NCBI GenBank assembly: GCA_030998225.1
Contig: JAPYXD010000608.1
Coordinates: 4,866,501-4,930,500, forward strand
Direction: 5' to 3'
Length of the DNA: 64,000 nt
From: Diplolepis rosae
Lineage: Eukaryota > Arthropoda > Insecta > Hymenoptera > Diplolepididae
Both the position numbers and the translations under genes were made by a program. The notes under the pieces were generated by a model. It was not told the DNA's origin, did no database searches, and saw only the letters and a list, made by a program, of their open reading frames with translations. Below, piece by piece: positions 20,642 to 30,722 of this stretch (its first letter is position 1; every line of letters starts with the position of its first letter).

Positions 20642-20991
20642 ATGGTTCAAAAATACGTGATTCAGTGTGCTGTTCGTAGGTGTATACCACCAAAAAGCTT
20701 CAGAAGGAAAGTGTGCCCATTCATCGGTTTCCAAAGAGAGGAGATGCTGGACAACGATAAATAGAAGCTTGTGCGAACTCTTACTTGTCGAGGTTAAAAT
20801 ACCTACAAGTAGTGGAAAGGCAATATTTTTTTTTTCATCGACATTTCGATGAACAATATTACTCTCAAAAGATAAATGGTGCCTTTCAGTTAAAGTGCGG
20901 TGCTGTTCCCACGTTGAATTTGCTGTCAGGCAGTGATATGTCGTGTCAAAGTGATGTGAACATTAATTTACCTGCGGAAGGAAGTGTTTAA
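20642..20991 (+). pseudogene. THAP-domain protein remnant
   Basis: THAP domains are C2CH zinc fingers that bind DNA, in P-element-type transposases and host regulators. ATG 20642 starts MVQKYVIQCAVRRC, which supplies the first Cys pair. After a frameshift between about 20690 and 20722 the sense continues HRFPKRGD, then a TAA, then the same frame from 20785 includes HRHFDEQYY and LKCGAVPTL. HxFP, HFxxxxF and the AVPTL end are the THAP signature. The Cys that should precede the HF motif is Phe here. The frame stops at 20991 with no transposase catalytic domain after it. It is a broken gene, either a P-like transposon or a domesticated THAP gene. Confidence 0.6.
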
Positions 20992-21174
20992 GGATATGTG
21001 ATACTTTAAGAATGTAGCAAGTTCATGTAAAGAATTTAGTCCAGTTTCTACATTTTTTTAAACAAAATATATCAACTTTTTTTTTATTTTGGAAATGGTA
21101 GAGAAGATAAAAACGGACGTAGATAGACTACTTTTGGATTCAAAATTGAACAACAGTTTTCAATATAACACATC

Positions 21175-21740
21175 ACTCAATAAGTTTCTGGTTTGGCGTA
21201 TAGATGGCACCACTGTTGTCAAATTCATATGATTTTTGGATAGTACCAACCTTCAAATGTTAAGTGTCGAAATTTCATGACAATCTGGCGTTTAGTTCAG
21301 AACGTTCCCCATTGATGGTTTTTCCATTCTTAAGGTAATCGTGAATGAAATACCGTGCTCATCCCAAAATATGGCTGCCAAAACCTTACCAGCTGACATT
21401 TTCGTTTTTGGTCGCTTTGGACGGTTTTTACATTTTCGTGTCCACTCAGGTCACTACCGATTTGACTCTGAAGTGTAGTGATGAATCCATGTTTCATCCA
21501 TTGTCACGTACTGTATGAGAAATCCCTTTATATTGCGCTGAAACAACTCCAAACAGTGCTTTGAATCGTCGACGTGTTGCTGTTTTTGATCGACTGTGAT
21601 CGACTGTGACAAACACGGTACTTATTTCGAAAAGAGCTTTGCTTGAACGGTATTTTTTACCTTCAAAACACATCAACACACGAAATTCAGATTTTCCATT
21701 GTTTTGCAGAAGGCTTTCAGTGACCATGTTATGTCGAAAA
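21175..21740 (-). pseudogene. mariner fragment, minus strand, internally deleted
   Basis: The reverse strand reads MDETWIHHYTSES, then PEWTRK, KRPKTKMSAGKVLAAIFWDE, with two stops in between. Upstream it reads DQKQQHVDDSKHCLELFQ. These are the middle part of a mariner transposase including the first catalytic Asp. An N-terminal start region lies near 21695, but the HTH part is missing between it and the central part. The downstream 3' end is missing after FWDE. Confidence 0.65.
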
Positions 21741-22000
21741 AAATTTTCACAAGTAGTATAATAATTCCAAGAAGGCTGAGAACGAGTCGAAGACGAACGG
21801 CACCCCGGACGACCATCAATGTCCACCGATAAAAACCACGTCAAGGAAATCAAAGATCTGGAGCTAAAAAATCGTCGATTGACAATTAGACACCTTCCTG
21901 ATACTGTTGACATTTCAAAAGGATCAGTCTACATCATTTTGAAAGATTTTTTGTGTGTAAGAGATGTCAAGTCTCGATTGGTTCCAAAGACATTCAATTT
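21741..22000 (+). pseudogene. mariner N-terminal fragment, plus strand
   Basis: The plus strand reads VEDERHPGRPSMSTD, then LKNRRLTIRHLPDTV and ISKGSVYIILKD, ending with RLVPKTFNF. This is the linker between the two HTH motifs and the second HTH of a mariner transposase. It abuts the minus-strand fragment head to head and supplies the part that fragment lacks, so an inversion within one element is possible. Confidence 0.65.
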
Positions 22001-22712
22001 CAATTTATGTTTATTCTTACAGTACTTTTGTATAATGCAGTTACATTTTTTAATGAAATTTCGGATTAGTTTCTCACTTGATTGATTAGTGATTTTACGT
22101 TGAAAACTGAAAATTTTTTTAACAAGTTGATATTTCAAAACCTTGTTGATGTTCTGAAAGAGATGTTAAAGTTTATTTTCCAATAGTTTTTTAATTTTAT
22201 TTGATCGTCGATTTCAAGACTTAATATTTTGTAATTAAATTAGTTTTCTAAGTTTTCAAATCGTCTACTTGAAGATTTGGAGAAAAAACGTAGTTAAGTT
22301 GTCGCTGACATAATAGATGACGAGCAAGAGAACCATCGTTGCGGTATCAAAGTAAGCATTTAAGTTGATTTGACCTTTGTTCAAGACTTCTAGCTCATTT
22401 TATCCATTCCTTTAACATGTATACGGTATCACTATCAAAATGTCTTCTTATTTGTTGAAAGAATTCAGTAGAATTTTTCATAATTAATTTCAGTAATAGT
22501 TTTTAATTGAGTGGTAGGTATGTTGATCAGTCGTTTAGATTCCAGGTTAGTAGTTTCTGTTTATTATTCATGATCATAATTTTCAGTTGTAAATTTCTTA
22601 GAAACGTTTTTCGTCTGCCAAACGCAGGCCTCATCACTACAATAAATTTAAAATCCCTTAGAAAATTATAATTTTAATTTTATCCCTAATTTATAAGTGG
22701 AATCCACTATTA
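22001..22712. other. no gene recognised
   Basis: AT-rich intervening sequence with no ORF of interest on either strand. Confidence 0.4.
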
Positions 22713-23642
22713 CACAGTGTGTCCCAAAAATAACCGAACTTTTTCGATATAGAATAAGATACACATTATATTATCTTTGAAAGTTATTATTTATTGAAAA
22801 TAGGTTCCATTAGACTCTTTACAACGTTTGGAACGATCAACCAATTTATCCATAGACTTTTTAAACTCGGTTTTTGGGATGCTCTTTAGCACCTGTGTCA
22901 CAGCTGATTGAATGGTTGGAACGTCTTCGTAAAAAGCTCCTTTCATTGCAGTTTGTAGTTTTGGAAACAGAAAATAGTCACATGGTGATAGATCAGGCGA
23001 ATACGAAGGGTAGCCCATGACAAAAATCTGTTTTTTCATCAAAAATTCGTTGACTTTTTTGGTCTTGTGAGGTGGTGCATTTAACTGATGTGGAACAAAA
23101 CGTGCAAAGACCTTTTTTTTACCCAAATCTTCAGTTAATATTGAGTAGATTGTACAGTAAGATAAATTTAATTCTTCTGTCAGCATTCTCACAGTGAAAT
23201 TTGCATCGATAGCGATTATTTTACGTACTTTTTCCACTAACTCAGCACCATTTGATGTTTCTGGTCGTCCAGGTCTTGGATCATCATTTAAATCATCACG
23301 GCCATTTTTAAATCGTGTAAACCACGCATAAACTTGAGTATGACTCATACAATCATCACCATAAACTTTTTTCATCAATTCGTATGTCTCAGCGAATTTT
23401 TTTTCAAGTTTAACACAAAATTTTATATTTGCAATTTGTTCCATTTTTGTTTTGTAACATTAGCACACTTTTTCTTTTATTGAAATGGCTGTAACTTCCA
23501 CATCTGTCATCCGATTCACATGAATTTAGGTACGTTTGAAAGAGGACGAATGTATTTTCTTAATGTTGCAAATTTTCAATAGGTGGCGCTGCATGTTGTA
23601 TGATTTAAATATAATGTTCGGTTATTTTTGGGACACACTGTG
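22713..23642 (-). mobile_element. internally deleted mariner with TA target sites
   Basis: Terminal inverted repeats cacagtgtgtcccaaaaata lie at 22713 and, inverted, at 23642, each flanked by TA (22711-22712 and 23643-23644). The element is 930 bp, shorter than the usual 1.2-1.3 kb, because of a deletion inside the transposase gene. Inverted repeats extend at least 27 bp and are near perfect. Confidence 0.92.
22791..23444 (-). CDS. truncated mariner transposase, intact ORF lacking two catalytic Asp
   Basis: A 217-residue frame without stops. Residues 1-120 hold both HTH motifs and the GRP linker (RPGRPETSNGAELVEKV, SYCTIYSILTEDL) and the WVPHQLN-type junction (FVPHQLN). The sequence then jumps directly to APPHKTKKVNEFL, which normally follows the second Asp. 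The deletion is in frame and removes the first and second catalytic Asp; the third remains in SPCDYF. The C-terminus KESNGTYFQ is complete. The product could bind the inverted repeats but not cleave them. Such deletion derivatives can act as repressors; here that is inference. Confidence 0.85.
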   Translation of the reverse strand: MEQIANIKFCVKLEKKFAETYELMKKVYGDDCMSHTQVYAWFTRFKNGRDDLNDDPRPGRPETSNGAELVEKVRKIIAIDANFTVRMLTEELNLSYCTIYSILTEDLGKKKVFARFVPHQLNAPPHKTKKVNEFLMKKQIFVMGYPSYSPDLSPCDYFLFPKLQTAMKGAFYEDVPTIQSAVTQVLKSIPKTEFKKSMDKLVDRSKRCKESNGTYFQ

Positions 23643-23644
23643 TA

Positions 23645-25110
23645 AGTAAGTGGTTCATTACGCACTAGAAAAAACAGCGGCTATTCCACTATTTTGGATT
23701 TAGAGAGTACTAAAATAAAATGTAATTGCATTTGTATCTTTTTAATTGGTTTTGATTATTAAATATAATAACGTGGAACATCAGTATCCTCAAAAGTCAA
23801 TACGTTTTTGAGATTAAAAAATGTTTAGGTGTGGCTCTACTATTTTTGGGATTAAATAAAAGATTGGTTTTTTATAATTATTCCGCAAGTAATAGTATAT
23901 ATTTTTAGAGATCTTTAAGGCAGGCTTTTCGAAATGACAATAAATAAGGCAACTATTCGATAAGATAACCACTCGCTTCCTTTTACTAGCGCTTATCAAT
24001 ATAAAAAATCACAATGGCAACATTTTTTATTGATAATTATTTTTGTATTATCCATAAATAATAAATAACAATTATCATCCTTAACCCCAATACTTTTTTA
24101 ATTTTAATATTTTCACAAGACTAACCCTAATAATTATTTTAAGTAACCTAAATTTGAAAATTCAACTGGCCTTTATTTTTAACCTATAGAAAATTCATTT
24201 TCTATTGTGAAAACAAGTATACATCATTTTTCATGCACGATGTGGGCAGTATTTTCAACGCACAGAACGTTCAACGAGCGTTAAAAAAAAAATTATTTGC
24301 GTATTTTCCGTCGATTCAATGCCAATCGACGTCAAAATTTATATATTTCTTCCAGAACCGTTAGAAAACAATTTTCGGTTCATAAATTTTGCGTGAGTGT
24401 TATTTTAACAACGCGTTTCAAGCGTTGGTTGCATACTCTCGGGGGCTACTCGCGCGCACATCTGGTTATAGAATCCGGCCCGTCAATTATATATTTAAAT
24501 TAACAATGACAATAGCAAAAGGAAAGCAAGATGATTTTAATCCTCTTCTCTGATAAATAACGTTAAAATAATTCTTAAGTTTGACTTGAATGAATTACTT
24601 TTACCAGTTGATCTAAAATAAAATACAGCTAGTTAATAAAAAAGCAATTTTATTCAATTAACTTGAAAAAAAAACAATAGTTCATGAAGTATAACTTTTC
24701 TTTTAATAAAAATATATAAATAATCATACCATCATTGATAATCATCAATTTTCTCTGCTTAGACTTCTCAGCCGGCGCATTTAGGGGTTGACTTGCTTAA
24801 AAAAACCAAAGATTCTGCGCAAAAATGTAAAAATTGAAACTGAAAAAGAGCGGTTAAATTTGCAGAAAACTGAGGATCTAGTATTTTTCTAATAATAATT
24901 GTTCATAGCAATGATAATTTTCTATATTTCATACATGCTCATCAATCAATGTTTCGTTAGAGATAAAATAAAGCAATTTTGTTCAAAAAATTTTTTTTTG
25001 GTTATCATACCACTCCGTTGTTTACTTGTCAACTTAATTTGTTAATAAAAATTAAGTTTATTATTGTGCAAATTATTCAAATTCAGGGTATGCCTTCGCA
25101 TAATAATTGA
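23645..25110. other. AT-rich sequence, no gene recognised
   Basis: About 1.5 kb without supported coding sequence. There are several runs of A or T and short inverted words. Small ORFs near 23814-23999 and 24297-24503 have no family features. Confidence 0.4.
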
Positions 25111-25111
25111 G

Positions 25112-25690
25112 TCAGTCGCTAAAATTTTATATGATAATTTGAGCATGAGAAAGCTAACCGTAAAATGGGTGCCGTGTTTGCTAACAATCGATCAAAAACG
25201 CTAACGAGTTCATTATTCAAAAAGTTATTCAGACTTTTTAAATTGTAATTGTAATCGTTCATCGACTATTTGGACAAAGGAAGTACAATCAACGGCGACT
25301 ATTACTGTGCATCATAGAACCGAATGAAACAAGCAATCGCAAGAAAACGGCCTCATTTGTTGAAGAAAAAATGCATCTTTTTGCAAGACAATGCACCAGC
25401 TCAAAAATCGATAAAAACGATGGCGAAAATCAATGAATTACGCTTGGAATTGCTTCCCCTCCCACTGTATTCTCCTGATTTGGCCTACATCGACTTTTAT
25501 ATCTTCCCAAACTCAAAGAGATGGCTCCAGGGACAGAGATTTTCATCAAATGAAGCGGTCAAATGGGAGACCGATGGCTATTTTGGAGGTCTTGACAAAT
25601 CGTATTACAAGAGAGGCTTCGAGATGTTGAAAGATCGTTGAACTAAGTGTAGGAGCTGAAAGGAGATTATGTTAAAGAATAAATATGATT
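25112..25690 (+). pseudogene. mariner fragment, plus strand
   Basis: Parts of a mariner transposase: KLTVKWVPCLLTIDQKR (end of the HTH region) near 25150, then after a deletion the ORF 25324-25641 with FLQDNAPAQKS (second Asp), YSPDLAYIDFYIF (third Asp) and WETDGYFGGLDKSYYKRGFE. A TGA replaces the Trp expected after LKDR. The same family, in better or worse shape, is at 27560-28244 (minus) and 62872-63975 (minus). Confidence 0.75.
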
Positions 25691-27559
25691 TTTGCCAAAA
25701 AAGTTGTTTTTTCTTTGTACATTTAACTTCTGCCCACTGTATGACAGCCGTTGAAAACGAAAGTTCCCTGATTTTGATTCATAAGTGTGCGTGCCATCTG
25801 CTACGTCAATGTTGTTATCAGGACCAACTTGATAAGACCCTTTGGCAAGAGAATGGGTATTTTCCTGAATGTTAGTTCTCACTTCGATAGACGTTATTGT
25901 GCAATTAAGATGTATAGAGACCAAGGTTTTCAACAACGCCACTCGAGCGTCCTTACTGTAACGAAAAATTGTTGTTTGTGGAATACTGGTTCAACATCAA
26001 GATTTCTAACAAAATTGCCTGTATAAATATAAGCCATGAAAGCTAAGCTTTTTAACCCTGCTCTGGACCTTAAGTTGCTCTCAATCGATTGAATTAGTCG
26101 TTGGAGATGGGCTTTCTTTAGCCCCACCACGTTCCTCAATGCAGGGTCGTCATATGTGCAATAATTGAGCTTTGCTTCTCTTTGTCTTCCACGAGCAGCT
26201 TTTCTACTCGTTTGGCAACATTTGCCCTGGTTATATTGGTTGTTTGATCCTTGATTACAATATCCGTCTCAAGCCTTTCATACCACTCCCGATGAAACAA
26301 GCTGGTATTTTAATTAATATGGAACAGACAGCATTTCGTATCTGGCTGGATAAAATAAACAAGTCATACGACTTAATGTAACGCACCTGAACAGAACATG
26401 CACTAAAAATTCAGCTATTTATGTTTCGCTCATATTCGCCCTTAAACGTCAAAAATATAATCGTTAACCTTTAGTGTTTGCTGAAAAATTGGTAAAAGTT
26501 TTATACCATTTTTTTTTCATTCTAGCATGACCGGAAGTGGAACTGACAAGTTGATCTTATACTGGGATTACTCGGATTTCAAAGCTGTATTACGAGGAAC
26601 ACGTTTGATCTTTCTAGGATGTAACAAAATTTTGCAGTAAATGCACCCTATTCTTTGTCTTGATTTTTCAATGTTATTTCTAAATGTAATTCACTATCGA
26701 AATCTCTTTGTATTTCTAATTGTTATTTAGGGACTGACTTTCCTTATTGTATAACAAGTTTTCCTAATAACGTGACATGATAATTTTCTATTTTTTGTTC
26801 ATTATATGAAAAAGAGAGGCTTGATCTGGTTTTTAGATTAGTATGATAAATAATTATTTTAATTTTAATTTTCTTATGTACTATTCAATTGTGTATAAAT
26901 ACTTTAAGTTGCACATATTTTTATTTTACTTGTTAAACCTATTTCTGAATAAGTTCTGACTAGTTGGTTTTATTATGATACTTCCAAGGAGGTACCTTCT
27001 GCTAAGTTAGTTATATAGTGCATAACCGTGTATTATCGTGTCTGCTATTGATTTTATAGCTCTAATAATTATTATTCTAATAATTCCTTCCTGAGATGTT
27101 TTTCAACATAGACAAATCTAGAATCAACATATGTGAATAGGTAAATATTTTTATAAGGACATGCTTGTCTTCTAAGGATGCATTCCCACAATTACTTTCA
27201 TATGTTAATAATTTAAAATGCTCTGTTCGTATTAATACGAAGTTATCTACTAGCTGTATTGCTATTTGTCCTGAAACAAAAGTAAATTCATCGATTGTTG
27301 AAGAATAAATGTTTTCTGGATTTAGAGTAGTCATCGTAGGTTTATTAGAAGGTTCTTCGTATAATACAGAGTATTTCTGGAAGTTACAATTATTGTTGGG
27401 TAATTTGTTCCAAAATGATTGTCCTCCTCTTAATTTATCAGTAATCGATCCATCAATTTAATAATTTTTTCTTTGTTTTTAGTTTCAAGTCCCCTGTAAT
27501 TTTGTTAGAACTACTACGGAGTTCAATAAGTACGTAGGATGACAAAAGAAAAACAACTT
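25691..27559. other. no gene recognised
   Basis: About 1.9 kb. Short minus-strand frames at 25667-26139 (for example LKKAHLQRLIQSIESNLRSR) look coding-like but match no family I can name. The rest is AT-rich with nothing supported. Confidence 0.3.
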
Positions 27560-28244
27560 TCTTGCTTTCAATCGGTTCAATGATGCACAGTAATAGTCGC
27601 TGTTGATTGTACTTCCTTTCTCTAAATAGTCGGTGAACAATATTCCACTGGAATCCCAAAAAACAGAAGTCATAACCTTTGCAGCCGATTGTTGTGTCTG
27701 TGCTCGCTTTGGTGCAGTTCCACCGGGTGCTGACCACCATTTTGCTTGATATTTCGATTCTGGTGTGTAATGGTCGATCTATGTTTCATCAATTGTCACT
27801 AATCGGCACAAAAAATCGCTTAGATTACGGTTAAAAAGGTCCAAAAAACTCTTTGAATCACGAACTCTTTGGCGTCTTTGATCGATTGTTAGCAAAAGCG
27901 GCACCCATTTTGCCGTTAGATTTCTTTTGCCCAAATTTTCATACAAAATTTTAAACATTGACTAAATTGATATACCTGCGACCTCAGCTAACTCACGCAC
28001 TTTCACTTCTGGATCATCTGATACGATGTCATGGATTTTTCCGACTATTTCTGGAGTGGTAACGTCTTTTGTCCTTCCCAATCGTTCAGCATCATTTGTG
28101 CTCGTACGACCATGTTTAAATTCACCAATCTACTTCTCAACCCATTTACTCATAACATTTATCAAGCCATTGTTTGGTCTGCACGGTCTTTTTTCCCATT
28201 AGAAAAAAGTGTTTAATCAGCACATAGCATTCACTTTTTTCCAT
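27560..28244 (-). pseudogene. mariner transposase, 3'-truncated, many stops
   Basis: Starts at ATG 28244 (MEKSECYVLIKHFFLMGKKT). HTH and linker follow with several stops. The sense continues to KWVPLLLTIDQRRQRV and DSKSFLDLFNRNLSDFLC, then VTIDET, HYTPES, GGTAPKRAQTQQSAAKVM and FWDSSGILFTDYLEKGSTI. It ends before the second Asp. The first Asp is in TIDET, after which a TAG replaces the Trp. Confidence 0.8.
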
Positions 28245-28404
28245 TTTAATAAAAAAATCAAAACTTGTTCGTTTTTATCATCTTTAACTTTGAAAGTGAA
28301 CAATGAAATTAGCTCAAATTTCAACAGCTGTCGTCTGACAGATTGTACTTTATGGGAAAATATTAAAATGTAATTTGTGATGTCATCTCTGTGTCATCCT
28401 ACGC

Positions 28405-28620
28405 ACTTATTGATCTCTCTAGTAAGTCCATTAGGCGCTGGAATGTTGCAGGAGCGTTTCTTAAGCTAAAGGAAATTCGATCAAATTCATAATAACCACA
28501 GGGAGTAGAAAAAGCTGTTTTACAAGGGCCTGCAGGACAATCTAATTTGGTGAAATCTTGAGCTGAGATCGGATAGAGAAAAGAATTAAGCTTTCCCAAG
28601 TTAATCGAGAATGTCTATTA
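28405..28620 (-). pseudogene. gypsy RT fragment
   Basis: About 200 bp read on the minus strand as LGKLNSFLYPISAQDFTKLD, then CKTAFSTPCGYYEF, and LRNAPATFQRLMDL. This is the RT block between the first Asp and the YxDD motif of a gypsy-type RT. The flanks carry no other parts of the element. It differs from the copies at 4.0 kb and 51 kb. Confidence 0.75.
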
Positions 28621-28624
28621 TGTT

Positions 28625-28850
28625 TTGTAAAAATATAAACAAAAAAAACTACCCCGCGTAGTAGCATTAGGGCTCAGAAACGGCAGTCCAGACGGTTGTC
28701 TGGAACTCATATTTCAAATTTATGAGAAAACGAAGAGCCCGTCTTGTCTATATTTTAGTTCGGCAGAAGCGATACATAAAGTTGTATTATAAAAAAATAT
28801 AAACAAAAAAAACTACCCCGCGTGATAACATTACAGCTCAGAAATTGTAT
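28625..28850 (+). repeat. direct repeat of about 50 bp, spaced 164 bp
   Basis: The words aaaaatataaacaaaaaaaa, ctaccccgcgt and cattagggctcagaaa occur at about 28629 and again at 28793. They may be parts of a Penelope-type terminal repeat, because Penelope coding sequence follows. Confidence 0.4.
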
Positions 28851-28860
28851 GGTTTCTCAG

Positions 28861-30220
28861 TTTTGATTTCTAACTTGGAATCAGATTACATGGTTATTGA
28901 TTCGATTTATGCAGGTAAATGTAAATTAGTGTCCTACAAGCATTTTAAGTGAGTCTCGTAATTACCTAAATTGTGTGCATTGGCACATATTCTATTTTAT
29001 GTGACTTTGGTGCGTATACGAGTTTTTATGCGTACACTCGAATCTAATCTAGTATTCATCATGATTCTCGTCCACTGCACTTGATATTTCGCGACTAGTT
29101 CCGGCCATTTTGATTTTCTCGATCTTGTGTAGTAGTAGCATATTGTAATTGAGCATGCGCAGTTCAAATGTACAAGGCTTTTTCAGTACGGTGCAAACGC
29201 TGTACGAAGAAGAAGAAGAATAAGAAGAAGATTACGCTCCGCTGTATGGTTATAGGCACATGCGTAGTTCATTTTTGACATTGCATTCCTCTGTATCGTA
29301 ATACACAACATTAAGCTACTCTCAACTGTAGCGAAAAAACGAGTTTACGCGCTGGAGGCACATACAATTTTCTAAGAATAAGACAGAAATTTTGTATGTG
29401 CCTCCGGCGCGTAAACTAGATTAGATTCAAGTGTACGCATAAAAACTCGTATACGCACCGAAGTCACATAAAATAGAATATGTGTCAATGCACACAATTC
29501 GGGTAATTACGAGACTCGTAACAAACATAATTTTAAATCACAACAGAAACAATAAGTTTAAAAACGATAATAAAATCACTGATACTGTGATAAACTTTCA
29601 AAATAATCACAAAGATTTGATATTTGTTAAAATTGATAAAGGTAATATTATGTTAGCAGCTAATAGGGTTGATTATAATCAAATCATAGAAAACAATTTG
29701 GAAATCAATAATTTATATCAGATCGTGAAGCTGACTTAGTTCCGATAGTTAAAAATAAATGTAACGATATTGTTTCAGGATGGGAAAAAGAAAAGCTATA
29801 TAAATGAGTTAATTGCTTGTAGACTAAAAACCCATATTACTGTTGTGGCTAAGGCTTATGCACTCCCAAAGGTATACAAACCAGGTTTGAATTGGAGATT
29901 GATTGTTTCCACAATTGGATCACCGACTTATAATTTAGCTAAATACTTGACCAATATTTTGAAACCAATTTTAGGAAACACTGAATCGTTTATTGAAAAT
30001 AATTAAGAATTAAAGGATAAAATTAAGAATAATAAAATACCTAACTCATTCATTAATATATTTAGATGCTGTTTCGTTATTTGACAATATTCCTCTTGAT
30101 TTAGCTTTGGATTGTATAGAGGAGAAATTGAATTTATTTAAAAATTTAACAAGAATATCCAAAAATGACATTTTCATTGCTGTTAGAACAATGTTCAATA
30201 ATACAGGTTTTTCATTTAAG
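28861..30220 (+). pseudogene. Penelope-like element, N-terminal and early RT part
   Basis: Pieces in several frames: NLESDYMVIDSIYAGKCKLV before the MITE at 28951, then FVKIDKGNIMLAANRVDYNQ after it, the equivalent of the D-KG-N motif upstream of Penelope RT. YALPKVYKPGLNWRLIVST, SPTYNLAKYLTNILKPIL follow, the RT block specific to Penelope. The last part before the foldback element reads SLFDNIPLDLALD (the first catalytic Asp region) and AVRTMFNNTGFSFK. There are multiple frameshifts and stops. The rest is at 38250-38464. Confidence 0.75.
28951..29517. mobile_element. 567-bp MITE with about 95-bp inverted repeats
   Basis: Both ends start gagtctcgtaattacc and remain near-identical for about 95 bases (through tgcgtatacgagtttttatg). 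A further inner inverted repeat has gcctccggcgcgtaaac. The interior includes gaagaagaagaagaa. It splits Penelope coding sequence. A second, partial copy in the opposite orientation is at 60839-61207. The target duplication is unclear. Confidence 0.75.
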
Positions 30221-30722
30221 GTCATGTCCTACGTGGGCCACGTGACCAAGTAATCCATTTTTTTTTCGTCCATATAACGTCTATATATTCGTCCATTTTT
30301 GTAATAAAAATACTATTCTAAAACTTTGGGAAATAAAAGAGAAAATAATAAACTACGTTTATCTGCTTCATTTGGGTAAAAATTCATGATATAGAAGTTT
30401 GAGACGTCTCAAACCCAAACTTGTGACGAATTTGAGACGAAAAATAAAGAAAGATTCTCATAAGAGACGGAAATTTATCCCTAGATCAGGTAGCGAAAAA
30501 ATACAATAGAAGCAATAAACAATACCTCTATAAATCAAAAGACTTTTATACCTAATTTCGGGATGACACTTACACGCGTACAACCCTTGGGACACGCGAC
30601 AATATTTCGACTTCGAGTTAAATAAAAATTACCGCAAAAAACACTCCTTATATTTTAACCCTACATGTGCGAAGTCCGCGAAGATTGCATATGTGCATAT
30701 ATGCTATAGGACGAATCGTCTC

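Noticed and set aside
21494..21913. 139-codon minus-strand ORF
   Set aside because: The true mariner sense is in another minus-strand frame and on the plus strand; this frame has no transposase motifs.
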